A stretch of DNA of 64,000 nt. It comes from Betaproteobacteria bacterium (GTDB taxonomy: Bacteria > Acidobacteriota > Terriglobia > Acidiferrales > UBA7541). The position numbers were made by a program, and so were the translations under genes. This document shows positions 8,819-17,365 of this stretch, piece after piece. Each line of letters opens with the position of its first letter. Position 1 is the stretch's first letter. The DNA is taken from the NCBI GenBank assembly GCA_903970165.1, contig CAJCHZ010000004.1, positions 1 through 64,000 on the forward strand. Direction: 5' to 3'. Under the pieces are notes generated by a model that was not told where the DNA came from, searched no databases, and worked only from the letters and a program-made list of their open reading frames with translations.

Positions 8819-10339
8819 TTACTGGCCGATGACAAGACTCATCCCGTCCTGATACTTGCTCTGGCTGGTTCCATCCCAGAACATTTTGTAAATCGTGGAC
8901 GGGCCGCTGGGGACTTGAAATCCCGTGAAGAATATCTGCAGACTGTCCCGCGACCATTCCGCGTCTTCCGTGAACATGTTTTGCGGGCACAGAATCACGC
9001 GCCGCTTTGATCGTATCTCATACAAAAAGAAACCCATTCCCCGGCCCGAGGGTTGCTGTGTGGGCACACCTTGCGGTGGCTTCACCCATTCCGCCGACAC
9101 CAGCAGCAGGTCGGGATTGATCGGACTTATGCGAACCTCGGTCGCGGTCGAAGCTCCGAATTGCCCTTTTCCATACAAGTCCGCGCTGGATACCGTCTGC
9201 TTCACCGCACCGTCATCCCCGATCCAGTAGAAGTTCTGCGAATCCTCCGCAAGTATCGTGTGATTATCCGCCCAGCCTTGCAAACTAATCACTTCTTTGG
9301 GGTAGAGAAGGGCTGCCTTCTCTGGAGTATCCGCCGGCATGGTCCATATATGCCATTTGTCTCCGTCGGATTTCAGGAAGACTATCCGCAAGTCGTCCTC
9401 GGACCAATACGGCTCTTGCAGCAGTCCGCCACGCAGCAATTCCGAGGTCTTGGCTGTCGCCCAGTCGTAGAGCGAAATAGGACTCTCGAAAGCCCCCTGT
9501 TCTGTAATGTAGAGCAGCCTCTTTCCGTCGTGCGAGAGGGAAAGCTGAAATCCGTCCTTCTGCGGCAGGGTTCGCGTGACGCTGCCGCGTTTGAAGATTA
9601 TTTTTCCAACGTTCGTCGTGTAGGCCACCGCAACAGGCGCCTTGAACTTGGTTATCGTCGGAGGAGCCGGCTTGTTCTTTGCATCCTCATCCTCGTCGGT
9701 CGGCTGATTGTTGATCTTCGGAAATAGTTCCGTAGCCACCCTGCCGCAACCTTGCATCGTCCCGATCTGGGCGTGATCCACCGAGGCGCCGAACGCAAAT
9801 TTCGTCCCGGACACGGCGTCATCGCAAGATCCCCTCGCAATCTGCACAGTAACCGCCGCCCCCGTTTGCGTATCCTTCGCATGGTAAGTCCACGCATCGG
9901 ATGTGCCTTCTCGCACCACCTCGGCCGGCTCCAACGGGATGGGCGGATAGCCATCCCGGTCCAGCCTTTCCGGTCCCTTCAGCCCAATCCGAACGCTCCA
10001 AACAGGTCCCGTTGGCTTTCCAGCAGGCTTTTCGTCGGCAGGAACCGGGTCTGGAACTTCCGACCCGGCTGACTTTGCCTGATTGGGTGCAGTCGCCAAG
10101 CCCTGCACCAAAAGCAATATGGGGTAGTGCGTAGATTGGGGTACGGCAGGCCCCGCGGCCGGCTTCTTACCGGCTGTCTGCTGAGGACTCGCCGTTTTGG
10201 AGGAAGCTGACCGTTGAACGGGCTGTTGCGGGGTGCTTTGCGACGCCGTCGGCTGCTGGCCGCAGCAAAGCCGCACCCCGGCCAGCCAAAAGACAGCCAA
10301 TGCACCAAGAACCAACCGTGCTTGAGGGGACTGTGGCAC
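8819..10339 (-). CDS. Secreted protein with TolB/PD40-like beta-propeller segments
   Basis: A 506-residue protein read from GTG 10339, chosen because GGGAGG sits about six bases upstream. An in-frame ATG at 10384 lacks this. An export segment (LVLGALAVFWLAGVRLCCGQQ) is followed by a Ser/Gln/Pro-rich linker to about residue 75. Later repeats such as LSLSHDGKRLLYITEQG, WSEDDLRIVFLKSDGDKWHIWTM and WSRDSLQIFFTGFQV resemble PD40 propeller blades that bind proteins in the periplasm. The exact role is unknown. It is first of a two-gene operon with 8050-8796. Confidence 0.7.
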   Translation of the reverse strand: MPQSPQARLVLGALAVFWLAGVRLCCGQQPTASQSTPQQPVQRSASSKTASPQQTAGKKPAAGPAVPQSTHYPILLLVQGLATAPNQAKSAGSEVPDPVPADEKPAGKPTGPVWSVRIGLKGPERLDRDGYPPIPLEPAEVVREGTSDAWTYHAKDTQTGAAVTVQIARGSCDDAVSGTKFAFGASVDHAQIGTMQGCGRVATELFPKINNQPTDEDEDAKNKPAPPTITKFKAPVAVAYTTNVGKIIFKRGSVTRTLPQKDGFQLSLSHDGKRLLYITEQGAFESPISLYDWATAKTSELLRGGLLQEPYWSEDDLRIVFLKSDGDKWHIWTMPADTPEKAALLYPKEVISLQGWADNHTILAEDSQNFYWIGDDGAVKQTVSSADLYGKGQFGASTATEVRISPINPDLLLVSAEWVKPPQGVPTQQPSGRGMGFFLYEIRSKRRVILCPQNMFTEDAEWSRDSLQIFFTGFQVPSGPSTIYKMFWDGTSQSKYQDGMSLVIGQ

Positions 10340-10446
10340 GTCGTTCCTCCCGAACAAGCAGCATACCCCGCCTGTAGAACCCAAACAATGAACAGGTGGG
10401 GCAGGGCTAAGCCGGAGAGTTACGCGTCCAACAGGCCAGCCTTTTT

Positions 10447-10498
10447 GCGAACAAAAAGCGAAAAGTTCTTGACATGGCGAACAAAAAGCGAAATACTT
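10447..10498 (+). promoter_or_regulatory. Promoter carrying two copies of a GAAC-N7-GAA box
   Basis: The 17-mer GCGAACAAAAAGCGAAA occurs at 10447-10463 and again at 10477-10493, exactly 30 bases apart. TTGACA (10469-10474) and an AATACT -10 (10492-10497) are spaced by 17 bases, so the second copy fills the promoter spacer and the first lies just upstream of the -35. This is a classic repressor layout. Each copy contains GAAC-N7-GAAA, one base from the direct-repeat SOS box GAAC-N7-GAAC known in alphaproteobacteria. Confidence 0.65.
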
Positions 10499-10520
10499 CC
10501 ACCGTGCTCCGAGGTGGGCT

Positions 10521-11828
10521 ATGCCTCCAGTTCTTTCCGCTTCGGCTCGGACCGTTGGTTTCCGACGCCGCTACGTTCGACAATCCACGGCATCTCTCTT
10601 TCCTGTCAGCCCCAATGCGACAAGCCCAAAACCAAGAGCCGGCGATTCGTCGGGCGCTATCCACATTACTCATGTAGATACGCTAGCGAGCTCCGGCTTA
10701 GGCGGCAGCACTTCGGGTTGCCCTACGGCGGATTGCCCCCCGCCGGCCTCGCAAGAGGCGGTCCCGCACGGCCCTGAAAGCCATGCGGGCGACCAAACCC
10801 TTAGTGAAGCCGTACCGCTGGTGGGCATTGCCCGCCTCGCAGCATCTTCTCCTGCGGCGGACAGCCGCCGCAAATCCGAGGAGCGCCCCGAATATTTCCT
10901 GCTCCCCGTTAAATCCATTCTCAACCGCTGCGATTCCAAACGCGTCCCCTTCGAGTGGACCATCAACCCCTACCGCGGCTGCGAGTTCGGCTGCCAGTAC
11001 TGCTATGCGCGCTACACGCACGAGTACATGGAAATCGATGGCGGAGAATTCGAGCGCAAGATTTTCGTCAAGAAAGACGCAGCCCCGCTTCTCGCCTATG
11101 ACGTCTCGCACAAATATTCCTATGAATCAGAAAGCTCCGGCGGCGAAAGGCCGGACCACATCGCTATCGGCACGGCAACGGATCCTTATCAGCCCGCCGA
11201 ACGCGAATACGGGGTGACCCGCGCCTGCCTCGAAGAATTGGTCAAACGCGAGGGCCTGAGTATCTCGGTAATCACCAAGTCCAATCAAGTCGTCCGCGAC
11301 ATCGACCTCTTCAAGCGCATCGCCGAGCGCTCCGACCTGTCCCTGAACATCACGATCACTACGCTCCGCACAAGGCTCGCCCGCCTGCTGGAGCCGCGCG
11401 CCCCGAGGCCGGACCTGCGCCTCGCAGCGGTCCGTCAACTCAGTGATGCAGGCCTTCGCGTGGGCGTGTCTGCTTCCCCGCTGATCCCTGGCATAACCGA
11501 CCGCGAAGGCGAACTCGAAGCCGTAGCCGAAGCTGCCCACAACGCAGGCGCCCAGAGTTTCTGGTCCGGCGTTCTGTTCCTGATGCCGTCGTCAGCCAGG
11601 CAATTCCTGCCATTCATCCGCGAGAAATTCCCGCGCCTGACGAAACAATACGAAGAGTGGTACACGAAGGACGCTTACGCCCCGGAAAAATACAGAAAAA
11701 TGATCGCTGACCGCGTAGCCCGAATAAAACAAAAATATGGCTTCGATGTCCGTCGCCCACACGAGAAGCGCCACACCATCCCCTGCGCCCAAATGAAATT
11801 AGGTTGGGGCGCCACCGCCGCCCTTTAG
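10521..11828 (+). CDS. SPL/PA0069 (Rv2578c-like) family radical SAM protein
   Basis: A 435-residue protein of the spore-photoproduct-lyase-like radical SAM group. The 4Fe-4S cluster motif is YRGCEFGCQYCYARYTHEYM (CxxxCxxC). GTATDPYQPAEREYGVTR and SVITKSNQVVRDIDLF are typical of PA0069/Rv2578c proteins, which have an unproven link to DNA repair. Family homology begins only near residue 100 (VPLVGIARLAA); the preceding part looks non-conserved. ATG 10521 is kept because GAGG lies six bases upstream and the predicted transcript start is about 17 bases before it. Downstream GTG codons near 10820 are possible starts. It is regulated by the double box at 10447-10498. Confidence 0.85.
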   Translation: MPPVLSASARTVGFRRRYVRQSTASLFPVSPNATSPKPRAGDSSGAIHITHVDTLASSGLGGSTSGCPTADCPPPASQEAVPHGPESHAGDQTLSEAVPLVGIARLAASSPAADSRRKSEERPEYFLLPVKSILNRCDSKRVPFEWTINPYRGCEFGCQYCYARYTHEYMEIDGGEFERKIFVKKDAAPLLAYDVSHKYSYESESSGGERPDHIAIGTATDPYQPAEREYGVTRACLEELVKREGLSISVITKSNQVVRDIDLFKRIAERSDLSLNITITTLRTRLARLLEPRAPRPDLRLAAVRQLSDAGLRVGVSASPLIPGITDREGELEAVAEAAHNAGAQSFWSGVLFLMPSSARQFLPFIREKFPRLTKQYEEWYTKDAYAPEKYRKMIADRVARIKQKYGFDVRRPHEKRHTIPCAQMKLGWGATAAL

Positions 11829-11830
11829 TC

Positions 11831-11858
11831 TGTCATCCTGAGCGCAGCGAAGGATCTC
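11831..11858. repeat. Dispersed REP-like element (GTCATCCTGAG...CGAAGGATCT type)
   Basis: TCCTGAG-cgcag-CGAAGGA forms a short imperfect hairpin directly after the radical SAM stop codon. The same repeat class is common between genes in acidobacterial and other soil-bacterial genomes. A related copy is at 3378-3396. Confidence 0.6.
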
Positions 11859-11976
11859 TTTTAGGTTTTCGCTCCTTTCTTCTCTGCGCTCTCCGAATCC
11901 CTACGCCCTCTGTGTAAATCTTTTGAATTTTGCCAGGCTGTTCGTCATCCGCTGTAAGCTCTCTTCAGGAGAGTTT

Positions 11977-12417
11977 GTGAAGGCCCGCCATCTGCCAGCC
12001 TTGCTTCTGCTTCTCGCTGCGTCGGCGCTGCTCGCGCAATCGGATATTCCCGAATTCTGGACCAGCAAAACGTCCGCCCTCCTCTATCGTGTTACGCGCC
12101 GCGGGCAGCATTTAAGAGCCGAGAAAATCTTTTCTCCCGAGTTTGCCTCACAGGTCGATCAAGGTGCATTTGTGCGCTGCGACTACGCGCAACAGGGCGA
12201 CGCTTGGGCGGGCAGATGTGAGTCGCGCTTGCCTTTCCTTACCGCCGACAACCGCGCGAAATGGTGCAAGTTCAAGTTCGAATCGAAAATTACCTTGTTC
12301 ACCGCAGCGCGCATCGAGGGAGCAACCGACGTATGGCTTAACGAGGATGTCGACATCGACAAATGCGAGGTAATCAAGAGCCATTCACGGCATTTCGTAT
12401 GGGTTCCAAAGAATTGA
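11977..12417 (+). CDS. Hypothetical exported protein
   Basis: A 146-residue protein read from GTG 11977 because AGGAGA lies five bases upstream; an in-frame TTG at 11923 has no ribosome site. The N-terminus (VKARHLPALLLLLAASALLAQ) is a signal peptide. The mature domain is rich in charged strands and has four Cys (in VRCDY, GRCES, KWCKF and DKCEV) that could form two disulfides in the periplasm. No family is recognised. It is convergent with the zinc-ribbon gene at 12452. Confidence 0.65.
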   Translation: MKARHLPALLLLLAASALLAQSDIPEFWTSKTSALLYRVTRRGQHLRAEKIFSPEFASQVDQGAFVRCDYAQQGDAWAGRCESRLPFLTADNRAKWCKFKFESKITLFTAARIEGATDVWLNEDVDIDKCEVIKSHSRHFVWVPKN

Positions 12418-12451
12418 AAAGCGAAAAGGACACCTCGGTGCGCGGCGAGAT

Positions 12452-13108
12452 TCAGGGCACGATAATGCGCGATTCCTCACGCTTGAGTTCAGGCGCGGCA
12501 GGAAACTGTCCTCTCAGAAATCCGATATATCGCCGCGCGCGAGGACGCCCGTTCGTTCGCAGAACCCCCATGCGGTACAGAAAGACCAGCAAAGAAAAAA
12601 TTTCGGAGTTCTTGATCGGCCCGCCGGCAGCGTAAGGCGCGGAACCCGCTCTCTCGGCCAATTCCTTCTTCGATTCTTCCACGGACGCGGCGAGCGCCCC
12701 ATACAGTTCACGAGGCAGCGGCGCATCCGGCGGTTTTTCATAAATAATTCCGGAGCCAAGCGTCCGATAGGTTTCCGCAAGCGCCTGAAACGCCGCCAAC
12801 ACATCGGCATCGGTCGTCGCCGGGTGTATGGCGGAAAACTTCGCGGCTGCGAACGCCAAACCGGAAAGCTCATTCTGCCGCCCGTAAATCACATCCTGTG
12901 AAACTTTGACATCCAGCAGCGGCGTGTCCGCAGGCAACTCCCGCTTGTGCTCGTCCTCATAGCGGTGCGCCGCAATCAAATAAGTGCAGTCCGCCGCACA
13001 ATCAATCGAAACCTCACGCTCCGTGCCACAGCAAACGGCGCAGATTTTCTCGCCCTTCGCCGGACAAAATCGAACCGCTTTTCTCTTCTCGCAAATTGCA
13101 CAGGTCAC
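12452..13108 (-). CDS. Hypothetical protein with N-terminal zinc-ribbon-like cysteine cluster
   Basis: A 218-residue cytoplasmic protein read from GTG 13108, selected because GGAG lies about five bases upstream; the longer frame to 13168 would add an unlikely lead from TTG. The first 45 residues hold eight Cys arranged as CAIC, FCP, CAVCC, DCAADC, resembling a B-box or HIT-type zinc finger. The rest is helical (PPDAPLPRELYGALAASVEESKKELAERAG) without a recognised domain. The organisation suggests a nucleic-acid- or protein-binding adaptor. The function is unknown. Confidence 0.7.
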   Translation of the reverse strand: MTCAICEKRKAVRFCPAKGEKICAVCCGTEREVSIDCAADCTYLIAAHRYEDEHKRELPADTPLLDVKVSQDVIYGRQNELSGLAFAAAKFSAIHPATTDADVLAAFQALAETYRTLGSGIIYEKPPDAPLPRELYGALAASVEESKKELAERAGSAPYAAGGPIKNSEIFSLLVFLYRMGVLRTNGRPRARRYIGFLRGQFPAAPELKREESRIIVP

Positions 13109-13268
13109 AGCCGCTCCGGAAACGCTCAGACAACCCAGCAGGATACTGCGCGCCGCGCGAAAACACAAAACGCGGGTGGCCGTTCCCTTCCGGTTGTCGC
13201 TTTCCGCGAATTATGGAATCCTCAAATCCACTTTCAGAGCGCCGTGCTCTTATCCCACGAGGTGACCC

Positions 13269-14099
13269 ATGCCATGTGATCCCCAGGAGTTGAAACATGT
13301 TCCGCTCTTCCGCCTGTTGGATGACGACGAACTAGCCGTCCTGGCCGGGCAGGTCGAAATCAAGAAGTTCGCTCCCCGCCAGCGCATCTACAAAATCGGC
13401 GAGGAAAGTGGCCAGGCCTACATCATGATGTCTGGAGCGGTCCGCGTGACTATCATTGACGAAGACCATCAGGAAGTCATCGTCGATCAACCCGCTCACG
13501 GTGAATTTTTTGGCTTCGCTTCCATGCTCGAGCAAACGCCCCACGAAACCAACGCTACCGCTCTCGAAGAGTCCCTTTGTGTCGAAGTGGACCGTCGCGA
13601 CATCGCTGTCCTCCTCGAACGTAAACCTCTCGCCGGCATGGACATGCTTACTGTTCTCGGCAGGCAATTCCACGCCTCGCAGCAACTCGTTCGCCTCCGC
13701 GCCGCCAGAAACCCAAACGAAATGATCGAGACGCAAGCCACATTTGGCGAGCGCATTGCCGATGAAGTCGCCAAATTTGGCGGCTCCTGGATGTTCATTA
13801 TCAGCTTTCTCGTGGTCCTGGTCATCTACGCGGGCATTAACATCGGTCTGCGTGATCGCGCGTGGGACCACTATCCGTTCATCCTGCTCAACCTTTTCCT
13901 GTCTATGTTGGCTGCGATTCAGGCGCCGGTCATCATGATGAGTCAGAACCGTCAGGACACGAAGGATCGTTTGCGAGGCGAGCTGGACTACGATGTCAAC
14001 CGCCGTGCCGAGTCTGAAATTCAAGGCTTGGCAGGCAAGTTGAATCACTTGAGCGATAAAATTGCCGACGTCGAGGATTTAATCCGTCAAAAACTCTAA
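13269..14099 (+). CDS. Cyclic nucleotide-binding domain fused to DUF1003 membrane domain
   Basis: A 276-residue protein. Residues 10-125 form a cNMP-binding (Crp/PKA-like) beta-roll (RIYKIGEESGQAYIMMSGAVRVTII, then GEFFGFASMLEQTPH). The phosphate-binding cassette lacks the usual R-A-A-T, so the ligand is uncertain. Residues 150-275 are a DUF1003 domain with two membrane helices (WMFIISFLVVLVIYAGINI and YPFILLNLFLSMLAAIQAPVIMM), the conserved SQNRQDTKDR loop and a coiled-coil tail. GAGGTG precedes ATG 13269. It plausibly senses a nucleotide or redox ligand and relays it to the membrane, but the role of DUF1003 is not known. Confidence 0.88.
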   Translation: MPCDPQELKHVPLFRLLDDDELAVLAGQVEIKKFAPRQRIYKIGEESGQAYIMMSGAVRVTIIDEDHQEVIVDQPAHGEFFGFASMLEQTPHETNATALEESLCVEVDRRDIAVLLERKPLAGMDMLTVLGRQFHASQQLVRLRAARNPNEMIETQATFGERIADEVAKFGGSWMFIISFLVVLVIYAGINIGLRDRAWDHYPFILLNLFLSMLAAIQAPVIMMSQNRQDTKDRLRGELDYDVNRRAESEIQGLAGKLNHLSDKIADVEDLIRQKL

Positions 14100-14164
14100 A
14101 CTGGGAGAAGCTCCAGGCTATTTGCGCTCTCAGGTCTGCTTCAGGCTCCCTTTCAAGCCCCATT

Positions 14165-15286
14165 TCAGGCCATGATGACTTTATTGCGGAATCGCCGCGC
14201 CGCCACGGTCAGCAGAAACGCCCCCATCGCAAAAAGCGCCAGCCCGTCGATCCAAAGGTGCTGCACGCCGGCCCCGCGCAGGATCACGCCCCGGGTGATA
14301 TTGATGAAATAACTCGCCGGGACGAGATAGCTCAGCATGCGAAAAACAAGCGGCATCGTCTCCCGCGGGAAAATGTATCCCGAAAAGAAAATGCTCGGAA
14401 GTATCGTCAGAAAAGCTAGCTGCATTGCCTCGCCTTGGGAATTCGCCTTGCTCGAAATCAATATTCCCAGGGATAGCGAAACGAAAATATACGGCAACGA
14501 AAGAAAAGCCAGCAGAATCACGCTGCCGTGGATGGGCACGCGAAAAGCAAACCGCATTGCCGTTAAAATCAGGCACAGCTCAAAAAAACCAATCCCGAAA
14601 TACGGCAGCAGCTTGCCAAGCAGCAACCCGTACGGCTGCACCGGCGTCACAAAAAGCTGCTCGAGCGTCCCGCGTTCCTTTTCCCTCACAATGGCAAAAG
14701 CCGTCAAAAATGTCGTCACGTTCAGCAACAAAATCGCAGTCAACCCAGGTAGAAAAAAATTCGGCGAGCGCGAATCCGGGTTGAATAGCAATTGCGGCCG
14801 CATATCCACCGCAAATGTCGCCCGATCGGGCAAAACCCGCCGCAGCGATTCATCCAGTCCAATCGATGTCGTCACGTTGATTGCGATTCCCGCCACGGTC
14901 GAATCCGACCCGTCAATCAGCACCAGAACCTGCGCGCTCTGTCCGTGCAGCAGCTTGTCCGAATAATCGACTGGAATTTTGACTCCGACGCGCGCATGGC
15001 CGCTGATAATGGCATCGTTTATATCGTGATCGCTCTCGACGTACCGGATGATGTGGAACGTATCCGAATTTTTCAGCCGGTCCAGCAGTTCGCGGCTCTC
15101 ACGCCGCCCATCCGCGTTGTATACGACCGTATTGACCTGCCGTACGTTCGTATCGATCCCAAAGCCGAGCAGCACCATCTGCAGTAGCGGAATAATCAGC
15201 GAAAAGAAGAGTGTCCCGAAGTCTCGCCGGACGTGAAGAATCTCCTTGTAAAAAACCGCCCTAAACCCGCGAAACCCGTTATACAC
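14165..15286 (-). CDS. ABC-2 type transporter permease (YbhR/YbhS-like)
   Basis: A 373-residue inner-membrane subunit. The N-terminal YKEILHVRRDFGTLFFSLIIPLLQMVLLGFGI is the conserved amphipathic segment plus first helix. A large extracytoplasmic domain spans about 50-175, and five more helices follow, with EKERGTLEQLFVTPVQPYGLLLGKLLPYF as the ABC-2 signature loop. It should pair with the ATPase at 15279-16262, whose stop it overlaps by 8 bases, and with the HlyD protein, to export drugs or hydrophobic compounds. It is the last gene of the TetR-led operon. Confidence 0.93.
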   Translation of the reverse strand: MYNGFRGFRAVFYKEILHVRRDFGTLFFSLIIPLLQMVLLGFGIDTNVRQVNTVVYNADGRRESRELLDRLKNSDTFHIIRYVESDHDINDAIISGHARVGVKIPVDYSDKLLHGQSAQVLVLIDGSDSTVAGIAINVTTSIGLDESLRRVLPDRATFAVDMRPQLLFNPDSRSPNFFLPGLTAILLLNVTTFLTAFAIVREKERGTLEQLFVTPVQPYGLLLGKLLPYFGIGFFELCLILTAMRFAFRVPIHGSVILLAFLSLPYIFVSLSLGILISSKANSQGEAMQLAFLTILPSIFFSGYIFPRETMPLVFRMLSYLVPASYFINITRGVILRGAGVQHLWIDGLALFAMGAFLLTVAARRFRNKVIMA

Positions 15287-16262
15287 GAGCGGCCTCCAGC
15301 AGCGCCTGATGCTTGTAGGTCAGCTCAACGAAAACATCTTCCAGGCTCGGCGCCAGGGGGCGAATCTCCGCAACGGCAATTCCGTTTTTCGAAAGCTGGG
15401 CGCGCAAATCGTCGAGTTCCAGATGCTGGTCAATCAAGGCGTGTATGGATTGCCCAAAAATCGTCGCGCTGCGTATGCCTGGAAGTGTTCGCGTGAACCG
15501 CAAAGCGCGCGTCACTTCCGGTGTAGTGATTTCCACGCGGTAAGTCCCGTCGGGCTGTACGTCCGGCAGTTCTCGCAGCGAATTTGGCGTCCCATCCGCG
15601 ATGAGCTTCCCGTAATAAATGTAAGCCACGTGGCTGCAGCGTTCCGCCTCGTCCATGTAGTGCGTGGTCACAAAGAACGTGATGCCGTGCGCGGAAAGTT
15701 CAAACAGCAAATCCCAAAGCTGTCGTCGCGCCACCGGATCAATCCCCGCGGTCGGTTCATCCAGAAAAAGCAGCTTCGGCTCATGCAGCATCGCGCAACC
15801 AAGTGCCAGCCGCTGCTTCCAACCTCCGGAAAGCCGCGCCGACAGCCGGTCTGTGTAGGGCCCCAGGCCGTTGAGTTGAATCGTTTCTTCGATGCGCCGC
15901 TTCAATCGCGCAGGATCCAGCCCGTAAACTCGCCCGTAAAACTGCAAATTCTCCATCACCGTCAAATCCGGATACAGGCTGAAATTCTGAGACATGTACC
16001 CGATGCGCAGCCGCACATCTTCCGAGTTCGTCCGTACGTCCAGCCCTTCTACCCATGCCGATCCTTCGCTCAACGGCAACAGGCCCGTCAACATCTTAAT
16101 GACGGTCGTTTTGCCACTCCCATTCGGCCCCAGAAATCCGAAAATTTCGCCTTTCTCCACCCGAAAGCTTACGTCGTTCACCGCCGTGAATTGCCCAAAA
16201 CGTCGCACCAGATGCTCGGCGGAAATCGAAGCCTCCGGCGGATTTTGCGACGCAGTAGACAC
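15279..16262 (-). CDS. ABC transporter ATP-binding protein (YbhF-like half)
   Basis: A 327-residue ATPase with Walker A GPNGSGKTT (about residue 50), Q-loop MSQNFSLY, signature LSGGWKQRL, Walker B LLFLDEPTAGID and H-loop TTHYMDEA, so it is catalytically complete. The C-terminal 90 residues form the usual DRA-type accessory domain. Only one nucleotide-binding domain is present, whereas E. coli YbhF has two, so it presumably dimerises. It overlaps the permease by 8 bases and lies 2 bases after the HlyD gene. Confidence 0.95.
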   Translation of the reverse strand: MSTASQNPPEASISAEHLVRRFGQFTAVNDVSFRVEKGEIFGFLGPNGSGKTTVIKMLTGLLPLSEGSAWVEGLDVRTNSEDVRLRIGYMSQNFSLYPDLTVMENLQFYGRVYGLDPARLKRRIEETIQLNGLGPYTDRLSARLSGGWKQRLALGCAMLHEPKLLFLDEPTAGIDPVARRQLWDLLFELSAHGITFFVTTHYMDEAERCSHVAYIYYGKLIADGTPNSLRELPDVQPDGTYRVEITTPEVTRALRFTRTLPGIRSATIFGQSIHALIDQHLELDDLRAQLSKNGIAVAEIRPLAPSLEDVFVELTYKHQALLEAARV

Positions 16263-16264
16263 GG

Positions 16265-17362
16265 CTAATTTCCCGCTTTCAGTTTTACGTCAGCCGCCAT
16301 CCCCGCCAGCACGCGTCCCGCGGGATCATTGATGCGAATTTTCACGCCAAATACTTGATGGACCCGTTCCTCGCGCGTCTGCACGTTGCGCGGCAGGAAT
16401 TCTGCCTGTTGGTTGATCTGCTCCACGACCCCGTCAAACACTGTTTTCGGAAAAGAATCCACGCGTACTTCCGCCTTCTGCCCAATCTGGACGCGCCCTA
16501 GTTCCGTCTCCGGAATGTAAATCCGCACATAAATTTGATCTGCCTCCAGCAGCGTCGCCACGGGCGTGTTCGGCGCAATGATGTCGCCAGGCCGCACGTC
16601 CAGCACTTCCACCGTAGCCGCGGACGGCGCAACTACTTGCCGCTCGCGAAATCGCGCTTCGTCGTAAGAAAAAGCGGCCTTCGCCAGGTCCACATCCTCG
16701 TACCGGTTTCCTCGCTCATATTTTTCCAGCGTGGCCTGCGTTTCCACGTAATGCGCCTCGGCTGAAGCAATCTCTTCGGGGCGGTATCCGCGCTTCAGCT
16801 CATCCAGCTTGTGCTGGTAATTCTGCTGTTGCGCCAGGGCCATCTTCCAGTTGGCCTCTGCCGTGTCGCGCTGCTGTTTGGAAACCAGATCCTTCTGCGC
16901 CAGCGCCTCATAACGCTGATAGTCGAGCTTCGCGCGCACTTCGTCGGCGGCCGCGCGGTCTACATCCGCCTGCGCGGCATCAATATCTTCCTTTCGATAC
17001 CCGTTCCTTTTCAGCTCGTAATCGGCCTTCGCCTGCGCTGCCGCCGCGCGCGCTTCCGCGATCTCTTCCGGCCGGAAACCACGCTGCGCTTTTTCCGCCG
17101 CTGCCCGCGACTGATCGAGCGAAGCCAGCAGTTCCTTATCGTCAAAAGTGATCAACACCTGTCCCGGCTGCACCTTGTCGCCCTCGCGCACGAAAATTTT
17201 ATCGATGCGCCCTCCGACTTTGGACCCGACGCGAATGTCGCGCGCCTCTACCGTCCCCGAACCCTGCAGCTCTTTGTCCCGCCCAAACCAATTGGCGTAA
17301 ACCGCTGTCCCTCCAAGGATCAGCACGACGACAACAATGATCACGATGCGTTTGCGTTTCAT
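16265..17362 (-). CDS. HlyD/YbhG-family periplasmic adaptor (membrane fusion) protein
   Basis: A 365-residue protein with one N-terminal membrane anchor (IVIIVVVVLILGGTAVYANWF). Split lipoyl halves (GSKVGGRIDKIFVREGDKVQPGQVL and APSAATVEVLDVRPGDIIAPNTPVATLLEA) flank a long alpha-helical hairpin. That hairpin contains repeated R-G-F/Y-R-P-E-E-I / Y-R-K-E-D-I units typical of YbhG. The adaptor bridges the ABC permease to an outer-membrane channel, which is not encoded here. It begins 3 bases after tetR, so it is translationally coupled. Confidence 0.93.
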   Translation of the reverse strand: MKRKRIVIIVVVVLILGGTAVYANWFGRDKELQGSGTVEARDIRVGSKVGGRIDKIFVREGDKVQPGQVLITFDDKELLASLDQSRAAAEKAQRGFRPEEIAEARAAAAQAKADYELKRNGYRKEDIDAAQADVDRAAADEVRAKLDYQRYEALAQKDLVSKQQRDTAEANWKMALAQQQNYQHKLDELKRGYRPEEIASAEAHYVETQATLEKYERGNRYEDVDLAKAAFSYDEARFRERQVVAPSAATVEVLDVRPGDIIAPNTPVATLLEADQIYVRIYIPETELGRVQIGQKAEVRVDSFPKTVFDGVVEQINQQAEFLPRNVQTREERVHQVFGVKIRINDPAGRVLAGMAADVKLKAGN

Positions 17363-17365
17363 GAC

